Positions 46,670 through 58,376 of a stretch of 64,000 bases of DNA are shown piece after piece. A model generated the notes under the pieces. The model had not been told where the DNA came from. It ran no database searches and worked only from the letters and a program-made list of their open reading frames with translations. Origin of the DNA: Heliopora coerulea (lineage: Eukaryota; Cnidaria; Anthozoa; Scleralcyonacea; Helioporidae); assembly GCA_030142905.1 (NCBI GenBank), contig JASJOG010000010.1:3979576-4043575 (forward strand), given 5' to 3'. The stretch's first letter is position 1. Each line of letters opens with the position of its first letter. The position numbers and the translations under genes are program-made.

Positions 46670-49600
46670 ATGGCGTTCAGGATCAGCATTGTGTGTCTTC
46701 TAATAGCACTGTTTGTTTTCCAAGCTCTCGGAAAGTCTGTGAAACACCCAAAGCATGAAAAAGGTAAGTTTAGTTTTTTTGTTTTTTAAACCCAAAATCC
46801 ATCCTTGTTCTGCACCAGGTTATACTTCCCTACAACTGTCATGCTTCACATACGAGAAAGAATGATTGAGGTAATGGTTAATTCGGATTAAATTATTTTC
46901 AAACTCGGTTGTTCCTGATAAATTTCTCCAGAGGCGTAAGAACCAACTAATCATTGGGGGGGGGGGAGCTGGAAGGCGCGAGGAACCTCTAGGGGGTCCG
47001 AGGCATGCTCCCCCTGAGAATTTTGATTTTCTAAGGCTCTGAAACCCTATTTCCTGCATTATGAGGGCTGTTTAAAAAAAAAATCATAAGGAGTAACACA
47101 CCAAAAATTTATTGTAATATAATAAACTAGTTTATCTCATCATTGTACATGGCAACAGGAAGTGATTTTCAATTGCTGTTTCACTTTCCCCAACAAAATC
47201 ATTTTTGAGTGTGTATATTAGCCCATGATGGTGAACGGTCAAAGTTAATGCCATACAATAGTCAGCAACCCTCACCTGGTTTCCCAAAATGCCTACCATA
47301 CCCAAATTAATTAATAAGATTAAAGCTTATAGTCATTAGTTAACACAACGATTAAGACTAGTTATGTACAAGGTGTCATAGAATAGGATAAGGTGTCTAA
47401 GGCTTTGTTATAACTAAGTCACTATTATTATAACACAGTGTTTTCTTTACTTTAACCTAGTTTATAAATTAAGTTTAATATAGGCACATATTAAACGTTT
47501 TAGTGTCCTATACCACTGCATCATGCTATAATTATATTTGTCAAAAGTAGCAAGACTAATATACAACCTAAAACAGACTCACTAATTTTAACCCTAATAA
47601 TTACAAATATTCACTTCACAGCTGACTGTTTTGGTCCAACCTTAATCAGGTACATTATGCAAAACAGCGACTACCGTCACTATTGGGGGGCGGCCCCCAC
47701 TTCTATTATCGGGGGGCCTGTCCCCCCCACAGTCCCCCTGCTTCTTACACCACTTTTCTCAGAACGTCCTGCTTCAGCTACACTAAGAACATGTTAAAAA
47801 CAGATGTTTGAATGAATCGAAGAAATTATGAGTCGGATGTAATCAGTGACATAACGTAACTTTTTTCATATATGTTAGGTACTTTCGGACGCTGATATTG
47901 GTATTAAAGCAATTTTATCATGCATAATGAAGTAGGCGTGCCGAAACCTGCCAATTTGGTCAATTTTAGTTTCTTAACTTTACTTCAGCTTACAAAGCAG
48001 TATGAAGCAAAACTGTGGGAAGTCGGAAGACATGTAAAAAAATTAGATATTTCTAAATTTCTTTGTATTACCCAAGTGAGTGTCGGAAATGACTGAAAAA
48101 CATCCAAGTGGTAACGAGTAGTCTGACTGGAGTAAAAACAGTCCATATTTAAAGCTACTGGACGAGGATGCCTAACAACCAAAATTGAAAAAGATTCACG
48201 GAAGATTCACTTCCTCAAATCCTGGAGTTTTTAATGTTTTGGTTTTTAGCCAATATGAACTCTACTTTTCTTAAATCACGTCCTTATGTACCACTGAACC
48301 AATTGCTGGATATTTATGAAAAGAACGTAGAATAAAACATGGGCTGAACCCACTAAGTTAACCGAAGTTAAATTAAGTTAAATTAAGTTAGGTTAAGTCA
48401 AGTTAACCTAAGTTAAGTTAAGCTAAGCTAAGCTAAGTTAAGTTAAGCTAAGTTAAGTTAAGCTAAGATAAGTTAAGCTAAGTTAAGTTAAGCTAAGTTA
48501 AGTTAAGCTAAGTTAAGTTAAGCTAAGTTAAGTTAAGCTAAGTTAAGCTAGGTTAAGTTAAATCAGATTAAGTTAAGTTAGGTTAAGTTAAGTTAGGTTG
48601 GTTAGATCAGGTTAAGTTAAGTTAAGTGGAACTAGATTAGGTTAAGTTAGGCTTGGTTAGGTTAGGTAAAACTAAGAACTTCCTCAGAGGCTGTAGTCAA
48701 GCAATCGAAATAATGGAGAAAGGGAGGGAAAGGAAGCAAAGTTTTGTCTCAGTATGGCGACATTTAGAGGTAATGTTTGAGTAAACTGATTGATATCTTA
48801 TGTAAGACTACAATTTTACTTGACGGATGTGCAAAATAGAAGAATGCAAAGGCTTTGAAAGTTTTGGAAGTATTCCAAACATAGAATGTTAATTGAGGCC
48901 ATTCTATGCAATCCAGGAATTGAAGATAAGAAATCTGCCAGAGCTACATAACAATGACGTAAAGTTTGTTATTAAATGCGGTCATGCGCCAAAAGTTCGT
49001 ATACAGTTATTTGGTCGATATATCACGGCGTGGGATAACATAGCATTACATACAATAGCATGGAATCGCATGACATAGCATGGTATGGCATGGTATGGTA
49101 TGGTATGGCATAGCATGGTATAGCATAGAAATGCATATAGCAAAGCACAGCAGAGGGCAACACAGGAAAGCATAGCATAAGATATCATAGAGTATTATAT
49201 CAAAGAATAGTTTATTATCGCATAGACCAGAATGGCATAGCATCGCATGAGATTGAATAACGTGGCATACAATGAAATAGCACCGGGTAGCAAGAGAGGA
49301 GCCAGGCGGAAATTGCCTGTTGTTCCTCGTTTTGGAATGATGGGCACTGATTTTTATCCTTAAAGCACAGGTTAGCATGTGGTAGCATGGCATATAACAG
49401 CATGACAAAGTAACGCATGGCATGGCCATAAACATAGCAAAGCATAGGATAATATAGCGTAGCACAGTGTAATATAAAACACCGGTCATAGCAAGGAATC
49501 GTATAAGATAGAATGGCATAGCATGCTGTTGTATAAAATAGCATGGTATGGTATGGTGTTGTATGGTATAGATATTTTAGTATAGTGTTGGACGTCATCA

Positions 49601-50624
49601 TTGTTAATTAAGTGATCTACTAGCCTGTCCTATGTTATAGTTTATGCTTGAATACAGTTTAACTGACAACATTTTAAATCACGGCTACAACAAAAAACCC
49701 CATTATATCTGTATGCATTATAATACCTTGTGATTATAAGTTCACAGAAATCAGATTGTTTTAAGCTGGATTAAATGCACGAATTTACCATTTATCTATG
49801 AAATTCATTAGGGGGTGGTGCCAGAGGGGGGTTGAGGGGGCTACAGCCCGCTGTCGAGGAACCTTTGTTTCCCTGTTGGGGAAAAATTAACAATCCATCG
49901 GGGAATTTTTACTGATGAAAACATATATTGTAAAAATTATGAGCACCTGTTATTGATTTAGTCAAGAAAGATAATAGACTCTTCTTTTCATGTCAAATCT
50001 AAAAGTAAACTCTTTCTTTTCAATTGTTGCGATTATTATTGTGAAAAATAACATGATGTTTTCGACCTTCAAATAAGAAAATTATAAAGGAAGCGTGATC
50101 CTGGCTCCTCTGGTTTAGTCTCCCTGTTGGACGTTAGCCCCTGAGTCGAGGAATTCCTGGTGACACCCCTGTTCTATCGTAGTGAACGTTGAGCAAACAA
50201 CTCGTCACAAAAAAATTTATGTCATTATTATCATCTAACAATGTTTATGCTTCTAGCTACGAAGAAGCAATATGGATGTGGCGGTGGATGTCCGCAACAG
50301 TGCGCTCCATCATGTCAGCAAAGTTGTTGTGGTCAGCAAGGTGCCCAGCAAGGTCAGATGATCACACATTTGACAACAGTTCACCATCATCACGTACACC
50401 ATATGGCCCCTGCCCCACCAGCTCCACCTCCAGCTCCCGTGCCACCTCCACCACCACCCCAGACGTTCCACACCCAACAACACGTGTTTGAATGTGATAC
50501 ACCTCCATGCCCAGCTCCCCCACCCCCGATGCCAGCTGCAGGTAGTTGTGCCACCCCACCTTGTGGAGGTGGGATGGCTATGCCCGCACAACAGCCATGT
50601 GGAGCTCCACCATGCGGAAAATAA
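46670..50624 (+). CDS. Secreted minicollagen-type CRD protein with polyproline/histidine body (copy B)
   Basis: Exons 46670-46763 and 50257-50624 join at phase 1 to give 153 residues. The signal peptide starts MAFR, like copy A, and ends near residue 21 (FQALG). A short basic segment KSVKHPKHEKATKKQ follows. The CRD at residues 39-56 is CGGGCPQQCAPSCQQSCC, again C-x3-C-x3-C-x3-C-x3-C-C. The body has THLTTVHHHHVHHM, a run of Pro/Ala and Pro6, then TFHTQQHVFECDTPPC. The C-terminal part is Cys/Pro/Gly-rich and ends CGAPPCGK, close to the CCGK end of copy A. There is no collagen repeat. TTATTTTAG just before the ATG suggests a 5' UTR intron. The 3.5-kb coding intron contains a G-rich element and two pentamer satellites. 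A likely polyadenylation signal is at 51006. A capsule-wall role is inferred from the CRD. Confidence 0.82.
46929..47755. mobile_element. Degenerate G-rich hAT-like element in intron of CRD gene B
   Basis: The left end CAGAGGCGTAAGAA and the right end read inward, AGTGGTGTAAGAAGCAGGGG, are related, each followed by long G runs. The flanks (ATTTCTC and TTTTCTC) agree only partly, so the insertion is old. The block GGGTCCGAGGCATGCTCCCC with ATTTTGATTTTCTAAGGCTC is shared with the elements at 7428 and 25895. Confidence 0.5.
48355..48670. repeat. Pentamer satellite (AAGTT/AAGCT)n
   Basis: A long run of TAAGTTAAGC-type units, with drift to TTAGG-containing units at the right. It lies inside the intron of CRD gene B. 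Confidence 0.9.
49030..49580. repeat. Pentamer-based satellite (CATAG/CATGG)n, interrupted
   Basis: Units of CATAG, CATGG and TATGG repeat from about 49030 to 49255 and again from 49370 to 49580, with a unique insert between. The Cys/Met/His/Tyr-rich minus-strand frames over it are repeat artefacts. It lies inside the intron of CRD gene B. Confidence 0.85.
49812..50172. mobile_element. G-rich MITE-like element near acceptor of CRD gene B
   Basis: The left end AGGGGGTGGTGCCAGAGG and the right end read inward, CAGGGGTGTCACCAGG, are related inverted ends. The inner sequence GTCGAGGAACCTTTGTTTCC matches the fragment at about 61795-61862. I found no convincing target duplication. It ends 85 bp before the second coding exon. 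Confidence 0.5.
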
Positions 50625-51005
50625 ACAGTTTGATAACTAAGAAAGAGACTTTTAACGAAGAATCGACTTATACGAAACGACTGATGGGGAAAAGAGTGTA
50701 CGATCGAGAAATAAACGACCCGGAGAACCTTGGAATATGGACCAATGGTTCGTTCTTAATGGTTTAGGTGAAAAGGAATGTCATATATTCCTAATGTACA
50801 GTATTGTTTAAATTCTTGTATGTAAAACTATACAAAAACAATAATCGAGTGCACAGTGCATGTCAGTGTCAGAAATCAATTGCATTGTATTCAGCTAACT
50901 TATTTATAATTATTTATGTATTTCGTTTAAAGTAACTGTCATATATTTTCCGAAGAGAAAATTTCACTTTGCAAAAAGTTCTATATCATCTAACAATGTT
51001 TGCAA

Positions 51006-51011
51006 AATAAA
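51006..51011 (+). terminator. Candidate polyadenylation signal of CRD gene B
   Basis: AATAAA in an AT-rich context about 380 bases after the stop codon. Confidence 0.45.
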
Positions 51012-51019
51012 ATTAGAAA

Positions 51020-52150
51020 GATGAATTTAGTTCCGACTTTACATTTTTTCCAAGCTGTTTATTGCTGTTTGGTCTTATCGTAATATTTATTGAGTCACCA
51101 ATATAGATTGTCACCAATAGTCGTCAATGAATGGATAGCGCATTACCCTTCTCCCATCCGACCTTGCAGGATATCTAGCCTTGATAAGTAAAATAATCTG
51201 GCGTAAACCAAAGTGAAATACTAAATTTGCCTAACGTCAACTACGCATGCTAAAAGGTTAACTAGCCGTCATTAAAACATTGTTTCATTATACTAGCTAA
51301 CATTTTCTCTATCTTTTGGTGGTACAGTTTCACTGAACCATGTTTAGTTCATAACAACTGACCAGAATGCATGGAAAGGGGAACCAGATATCATTAACAT
51401 GACAATTTTTCGTATTATTAGTTAATATCCTTTATTATCGTTTATTCGTGTGGTACATGCATTGCTTGGTTTTGGTCATCATACCTTTTCACTCTGGCTT
51501 TTTTTCGATAGTATATGCCGCTGTTGATAAAACTTGAAATTTATATTCTCCAATCTATCACAGATGGGCATAAAATGGCAGGTTATACCACCCACATATA
51601 ATGTGGTACAGGATTGACTCGTAAAACAGTAATACACACCAGGTCTTAGACTCTTGGCTAATTTGTCCTCAAAGGTAGTGAAGTTAGAAAAGCGCTCATA
51701 GGATGAAAGTCAAAACGAAATTTGAAGCACTTTTCTCTTGTCTCTTTAATTCTTTTCATATCATCTCTCAATTTGACAACTTACTAAAGAATTCTCAACT
51801 AGCTTTATATTCACAGTATATTATCAGTTCAATCTATCGATATTGTGCCACTCGACGAAGCATCAGTCCTATTAAAACTATTATATTAAATATTAAGTTG
51901 TATTATTTCATGTTTTGTGGCAAGCACCTACATTCATATTCCGATTAATAGCATGTGAAGTATACGTTTTTTTATTTTACATCCTGGTCCATGCAGTAGG
52001 TATGAGAAAACCCACTATAAAACAATAAGGTTATCGTTTTCGACGTTTCTTTTTAAATTTGCACCTTGATTCTGGAATCGATGTAGAATTATGAATTAAG
52101 TCAAGCTATATTTAATTTAGTTCTATTAATTAAAGTATGTAAATAACTGT
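51020..52150. other. Spacer without recognisable gene
   Basis: AT-rich DNA. The open frames are short and show neither recognisable motifs nor matching splice sites. Confidence 0.4.
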
Positions 52151-52159
52151 AAATCACAT

Positions 52160-52215
52160 ATACATACATACTAACGTACATGCATACATATAAACATGCA
52201 TACATACATACATAT

Positions 52216-52247
<32 letters not shown>

Positions 52248-52345
52248 GTATATATATACACACACACAGACACACAGACACACACACATATATATATATA
52301 TGTATATATACATATACATATACATATATATATATATATATACGT
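52160..52345. repeat. Compound (CA)n/(TA)n/(CATA)n microsatellite
   Basis: CATA units lead into (CA)n, (TA)n, CACAGA-type and again TATG/TATA runs. The low-complexity Tyr/Ile/Val frames here are artefacts. Confidence 0.9.
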
Positions 52346-52497
52346 GAACGTTTAGGTTTACGAAATGCAAAGAGGGCTCAATAACGCAAAGAAAGAGCAA
52401 ATGGGATTATATCGCTTACCTCAAAAAGTCACTACAGCCTGTTTCATCTTGGGAAAGAATCTTCAGGTGACTTCACTTATATATATATATATATATA

Positions 52498-52661
52498 AGT
52501 GTATATTGTGGTAACGACGGAGACTATAAATAAGTTAACCACTCATTTCGTACAAATGTTTTCGCTTTTAGCACCAGACGAACTTGAATAAAAGCGAAAA
52601 CGTTTGTGCGAAATGAGTGGTTAACTTATTTGTAGTCTCCGTCGTTACCACAATATACACT
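52498..52661. repeat. Long hairpin: 73-bp inverted arms, 18-nt loop
   Basis: The left arm 52498-52570 starts AGTGTATATTGTGGTAACGA. The right arm 52589-52661 ends with the complementary TCGTTACCACAATATACACT. I see only a few mismatches over 73 bp. The loop is GCACCAGACGAACTTGAA. TA runs lie on both sides (about 52478-52496 and from 52702). Confidence 0.85.
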
Positions 52662-52698
52662 TTTTTCTATAATTTTACTTGTGTTAGACAATCAAAAC

Positions 52699-52927
<229 letters not shown>

Positions 52928-53096
52928 ACACGCGTCCTGCGCACGCTTCGATTGGACGAGCCTCATTTTTTCAGAGTACAGAGATATGGTTGACGTCATT
53001 TTCATTCTGTATTAGAGTACAGAGACATGAATTATGTCACGAAAGCTCGAAAAAACCTTGGTTGCTTTATAAAACAAACAGAAAATAGCTTTCGTG

Positions 53097-53237
53097 TCTC
53101 TGTATTGTGATAGAAACATGAATGACGCCATTTCAACCAAAAAACCAGCAGAAAACACTCGGTTACACCTCGTGTTTTCACTAGGCATATTTCTGGTTGA
53201 AATGACGTCATTCATGTTTCTATCACAGCACAGAGAC
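53097..53237. mobile_element. Foldback element
   Basis: The left arm CTCTGTATTGTGATAGAAAC continues into ATGAATGACGCCATTTCAACC. The right arm GGTTGAAATGACGTCATTCA continues into TGTTTCTATCACAGCACAGAG. The arms are about 42 bp with few mismatches. The related sequence GAGTACAGAGACATGAAT upstream at 53014 suggests further copies. Non-coding. Confidence 0.7.
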
Positions 53238-53497
53238 CCTCAAGCAATTTTCTATTTGTTATAATAAATATATATACACATATACATGTTATTTACATAT
53301 ATTATGTTACATATACATATATATATATATGTATATGTAACATAAGTATACAGATTTGCCACAAAACGAAGGCCTCCAGTCAAAGGATCCAAAGTAGATT
53401 CGCAGTTTGCATTTCAATAAAATTTCAAAGTCGAATTGATGAGATGAAATGCAAGCAACTTCGAGCTGGTCCTATAATAAAAACTTAAAACGTTTCG

Positions 53498-54746
53498 CAG
53501 GGGCGTAAATCCATGAAAAATGTTGGGGGATGTTTCTCAAAAACAATTACTGCTTCAGTTCGAAAATAATTAGTGCTTGCATGGTGAGAATTTAAGGGTC
53601 CTACGCCTAGGAGACCTATCATTGGTGTGAGACCATTAGGATAGGATAAAACAAAGCTAGATAATGTGTACAGATTTCGTGTTTTAATGAATTTTGGGTT
53701 GATCTATGTTAATATACTATCTTGTTGAAAGGCAAAGACTTGCAATATTTAATGAGTCAATAACTAACACAGTGAACGAAAGCCCCGCAAGAGTGTTCGT
53801 TTCTTGCTGTCTGTGAAGACACATCTTTCCCATGCATGAATCTCACCGTAATCACATCCCCAATCAACCCCAGCAATCCGAGGTCTTACGTTTAACGGCG
53901 GGGCTATTTTCCCTTTCGAAAACGGTCTTTGCCATCCCAACTTTTTTACGCGTTCCCCTGAAGACCAGCACTAAATGATAAAATCATATATACCTGCAAG
54001 CCGCCTGTAAAGAGCCTGCAAGCCTAGCGTTAATGCAACCAATATAGATAGGGAGCGAAAGTGTCCGAATCCGAGGTGAAATAGAGTTTTTATCTATTTC
54101 ATTTTCTTTGCGCTCAAATGTTTTTTTGTTATTCTGCAGTGTTTGATTTTGTTCAACCTTTCGTATGGTCAAAATGTTAAAATTAGAGTTATATAGCAAA
54201 AAGTGGGTCAAGTTAGGGTATAAACAGTAAACTTCCCACTGAGACAGTGAGGTTAGGGTTTTGGTTTGGATTAGGTGACCCGGATAATCCGCAGTTGAAG
54301 TTGAAGTCAAGGAAATAAAACAGGAAAAAAATTTTGACCATGTATTTTGTTGATGAGACTTAACAAAGTTAGGATTAGGAGGGTACACTTGGGGAAGGCG
54401 AGAAAATTAGGGCGACAAAGACCGTTTACGAAAGGCACAACTACGACGACGCGGGAAAATAATTACGCTGACCTAGCTTGTTACTGGCTGATGTGTAACT
54501 GGCTGATGTGTAACTGGCTGATGTGTAACTGGCTGATGTGTTACTGACGCAGTAACCAACATAAAACAAGGCAAAGCAAATAAAATATTTGAATGAATCT
54601 ACTAGAATATCAGATTTGATGCTTTCATATTCTTTAGAAACTTTCAAGTTCAAAAGTGGGGACTGGGATGATTACAGTAGTCATCCCCCAAGTGTAAAAA
54701 GTTGGGAGGACACATCCCCTCCATCCCTCCATAATTTACGCCACTG
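53498..54746. mobile_element. hAT-like non-autonomous element, TSD ACGTTTCG
   Basis: The element starts CAGGGGCGTAAATC and ends ATTTACGCCACTG. A perfect 8-bp duplication ACGTTTCG flanks it (53490-53497 and 54747-54754). G-rich or C-rich stretches next to both ends (GTTGGGGGATG, CATCCCCTCCATCC) match the family seen elsewhere. The interior has a 134-residue minus-strand open frame without recognisable motifs, and a 15-bp minisatellite. Confidence 0.88.
54478..54548. repeat. 15-bp minisatellite, four copies
   Basis: TTACTGGCTGATGTG then GTAACTGGCTGATGT-type units repeat four times with almost no divergence, so the expansion is recent. It lies inside the hAT-like element at 53498-54746. Confidence 0.9.
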
Positions 54747-54856
54747 ACGTTTCGACCATTCTGTCTTCTTGTTCACATTACACAATTTTAACTTTTTAAC
54801 ATACATAAATTACATACATACATAAGTATATGAAATTTATATGTTAGAAGTATGAG

Positions 54857-54967
54857 AGCTGGGAAATATCATGAGATGATAGATGAATGATCATCAAGCT
54901 CTATCCACAGAAAAACGATTTCTGAGCCCCAGACGGGGATCGAACCCCCAACCTTCTGATGTTATCA
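54857..54967 (-). repeat. tRNA-derived SINE, truncated copy
   Basis: The minus strand carries the B-box region GTTGGGGGTTCGATCCCCGT, then CTGGGGCTCAGAAATCG and the AGCTTGATGATCATTCAT tail. The A-box half is missing. It is inverted relative to the copy that follows. Confidence 0.7.
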
Positions 54968-55028
54968 ATATATAGTGGCTTCCGCTTAGGTCGCACATTT
55001 ATGTCGAACTTGCACCTTGGCTCTCTAT

Positions 55029-55158
55029 CTGAGTCTTGGTAGCTCAACGGTTGGAGTGTCGCACCGGTCATCAGAAGGTTGCGAATTTGATCCCCGTCTG
55101 GGGCTCAGAAATCGTTTTTCTAAGGATAGAGCTTGACGATCATTCATCTAGTATCTCA
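55029..55158 (+). repeat. tRNA-derived SINE, fuller copy
   Basis: A-box region TTGGTAGCTCAACGGTTGG, B-box region GGTTGCGAATTTGATCCCCG, then CTGGGGCTCAGAAATCG and an AGCTTGACGATCATTCATC tail. The same body and tail occur in inverted copies at 54857-54967 and 38790-38900. Confidence 0.75.
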
Positions 55159-55199
55159 TACATACATATATTTATAACAAAGTTGTAATACAGCGTCGC

Positions 55200-57200
55200 T
55201 TCTGACTGGATGCCATGTGTGTTTCATATCTCAATGAAGCACGGGGAAAACCGTGGGAAAACATTTCGAAAAAAAAATTCTTGGGAAAATTATTATTAGA
55301 CCATCCTCAGGGTAACCTGAACAGAATATTTCATGAATTGACCGACACTGCTAAACCGTTAAACTTAAACTCGAACTTAAATTAGCCGCGACTTAATTTA
55401 GGTTGTTGGACCATTTATACCAATATTTGGGGCTTATTTTAGCCACGGCTTATGTAATAGCAGCGGCTAACTTTCTCGCGTATTAGTGGCCCTAATGTGC
55501 TTCAAACGAGGACATGGTGCTAAATGAAATGCAGATTGGATAGTTGCATTTTTGTGTATTTAACTGATCACGATGGTTCCATCGCTGTTTATATCAACCA
55601 TTACGTTGTACACCTGCAATTACTTGTGGATCATTGAGATAAAGTCATTGGTCTATTAAGCTATTTCATAAACTACCCGTTCAATCTCATTGTTCCGATG
55701 ATATGCTCCGCTAACTCCATTATTTTTCTAGCATTTCCACCTATAGAATTTTTCAAACAGTCCAGATTAATTTAGCAATAAATTTTTTTCCATCGAGAGT
55801 GGTCTTGGAAGAAGAAAAAGAAACCCATATATTTTTCCTTGTTTTTTAGAAGATCAAGAGTAAGGTAAGATAGAGAGAAGTCTGACCTTCTGATACACTA
55901 ACAAAACCGTAGGTTTTAATAGTCATAAAACTGGTCGAGGACAATTATTAAGAGCTGACTTGTTGCGGGTTATGATTGAAATTTTGACGAATTGTGCTAA
56001 ATATTTTTCTTTCTAACGAACTAATCAAAAACGGGGAATCTTCTAAAGGGAACTTTTATTGCGATTTGCCATTACTTTCTGGAGCAAGCAATTGGGTTTA
56101 AGAGAGCGAGGTCCTGATTCCATACAGTCAGAGGGATGTGTTTGTACTTTATTAGTAGTCCCATGGCCAATTTTCCCTGCACAATATTGGTGAAAATGAA
56201 AGCTAATTCTTCAAAATACGAGTTTTGGTATTAAATAAGATGTCACAACTATGTCCTTCGGCAAAAGATAATGAACGATTTCACATTTAGTGCTTGACAG
56301 TTATGTGTTTATCTTAATTCGATGACCTACTTTATCTTTGATGTGGCTTAAGTCCTATATCCAAATGGATGACGGAAAACAAGACGAACTGAAGACCCCT
56401 AATTTTTTTATCAAATTTCCTCCCGTCAGAATACTTTATAACTTTCGAAATCAACAGGAAACCCAGCTTACCAAAGTCTATTTCCGTTCACCTGATTGGA
56501 GTTGCCAATCCAGTAATCCAGGATTTGATGTCAATGGATTGACGGCTATCCTAGACTCTTCCGTTGACCTACCATGTACCGCGGGTCGTGCATTCATCTT
56601 GTTTTTGTCCAAGCATGGATATTTAGCGAGAATGGACTTCCTCATTCATTAAGCCCGATTTTTTTGTCCAGATGGGACATAATCATGAAAGTTATTGTGC
56701 TTCTATCTCATGTTTAACGGATTGATCTGTCTAATTATGTAAATATAAAGCATTCAATGCTAGCTCCTTTTAAAGACCACGGAGAGAGGATACAAAGGAG
56801 AGTTTTTTAGAATCCAAAAAAGAGAAATCAGTGCAATAAAAGACAGCGGAATGGTGGTCAGGGGTAAATCAATAAAATTAATTACTGCGAGCCATTAGGC
56901 GAACAGCAATATTAATGTTGCAGTCGAAGTTGGGCTTCCTGTTTGTTTGAATGCCGGCAAAATTCTCGATTTGGGGATTTCGGTATCTCGGGACGATTTT
57001 GAGCCCTAGGGATCGTATGGTCAGCGGCAGACTACTTCTTGTCCAACCTCGTAGCTAGGGCCATTTGTAAGAGGCAACAGATGAATTATTGTTGCGTCTG
57101 ATTGGTCGAAATCAAACTGGTATTGAATGTATCACGCCTTGTCGTTGGTTATTAAGGACAGCATAGGATTAGTAAAGCAGTCTTCTGCCAGAAAAAGCAA
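55200..57200. other. Spacer without recognisable gene
   Basis: The longest open frame (56338-56652, plus, begins with TTG) has no recognisable motif. I see no RNA gene or bounded element. Confidence 0.35.
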
Positions 57201-57209
57201 TTCAGCAAA

Positions 57210-57341
57210 ATGATGCCCCGACCCGACTCGGAAAGATTATTCGAGCCAGAGGAAGAACTTTATCGATTGAGAGAAAAGCAAATTGCCCTCCTTATTTCGT
57301 ATATAAATATCTCGTCGGTAAATGCTCTTTTTGAAGTGTAG
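57210..57341 (+). CDS. Small open frame, unknown
   Basis: A 43-residue frame starts ATGATG and reads PRPDSERLFEPEEELYRLRE then KQIALLISYINISS. It has the mixed charged/hydrophobic make-up of a real helix-rich peptide. A possible donor GTAAAT follows ISS at 57318. It could be a lone small gene, a first exon, or chance. I recognise no family. Confidence 0.2.
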   Translation: MMPRPDSERLFEPEEELYRLREKQIALLISYINISSVNALFEV

Positions 57342-58376
57342 AATTGATACGGTTAAAGGTTTTTTCATTTTGTTTGACTATATTAACTAATATTAATATG
57401 GACTTGAACGAAAGTTACTACGTCTCCTATGAACCTGAAAGCCGTTTTATGAAAAGGGTCAGGAATGTTTTGAATCTTTTGACATGTTTTAATTGTTCAA
57501 AGACTTAGAGTTTTTGTCGATATTTGAATAATACGTCGAGAACATTTAAAGCTGTTACAAGTGAACAGTGAAAAGAAAGCCACGAGAACTTTCAAACGTA
57601 TACAAACGTTAGAAACCTTAAATTGATAATTATAAACCCTCCACGTTTTTGAATTGCGTAGTATTTGCCATTTTTCTGGGTTTGATTATCATAGTAACGC
57701 CATCAAGGCAGTTTTGTTTTGAAGACAAGCGTCTTGAACATTGCATGCCCTGTCAGAGTGTCTATCTTTTTCAGAGAAAAAGCAAAGTTTCTCGTAGTCT
57801 AAAAGATTCCCAATCAATATTCTATTCAAATTTGTTTTTACAGCCAATTTTACATAAAAAGAATAGGAAATTGGGTCAAATTAGCATAAACACCAAGTTT
57901 ACAGCTTAGAAAGTCTATTGTGAAAAGGCGAATGTATCTCAGTTCAAAAAGGAGCCAAAATATGGCTCATTTTAGCTTCCTTTTACCATAGCCATTTGTT
58001 CCACGCGATTTTGACGTTCCGCCATCTTGGCCCAACGACCCCTTACAAATGGCTCTGGGTGCGAGGTTGGTTCTTGTTGTCTCGTGCATGCACGAGTTCA
58101 CACTTTCTTTTAAAAACCACGAAAATGTGTACAAACCCACTTTTTATGGTTAGGGTTAGCTTTAGGGTTAGGATTTATACGCATTTTAGTGGTTTTAAAG
58201 AACAAATAAACAGTGAGGAGGACTGTATTTAATATGATCCAGAACAATTTAGTGAAATTTCATACATTGCAAGCATGGCTGTGCCTACCTTGCGACATCT
58301 ACCTTTCTCTAAGAAATGGTTGGTTCACTTGATTTGCCAATTTGTAATTTGTTTTACAGGAGCTGTAATTGATACT

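Noticed and set aside
49046..49601. Cys/Met/His/Tyr-rich frames that look like Cys-rich secreted proteins
   Set aside because: They read the CATAG/CATGG satellite in the intron of CRD gene B.
53984..54388. 134-residue minus-strand frame as a possible transposase
   Set aside because: No hAT, BED or other transposase motif; it is simply open sequence inside a non-autonomous element.
56338..56652. 104-residue frame as a gene
   Set aside because: It begins with TTG, has no motif or splice sites I can support.
57649..57909. Frame whose N-terminus looks like a signal peptide
   Set aside because: The first codon is TTG, not ATG, and no in-frame ATG or acceptor makes a sensible start; no CRD or Pro/His body follows.
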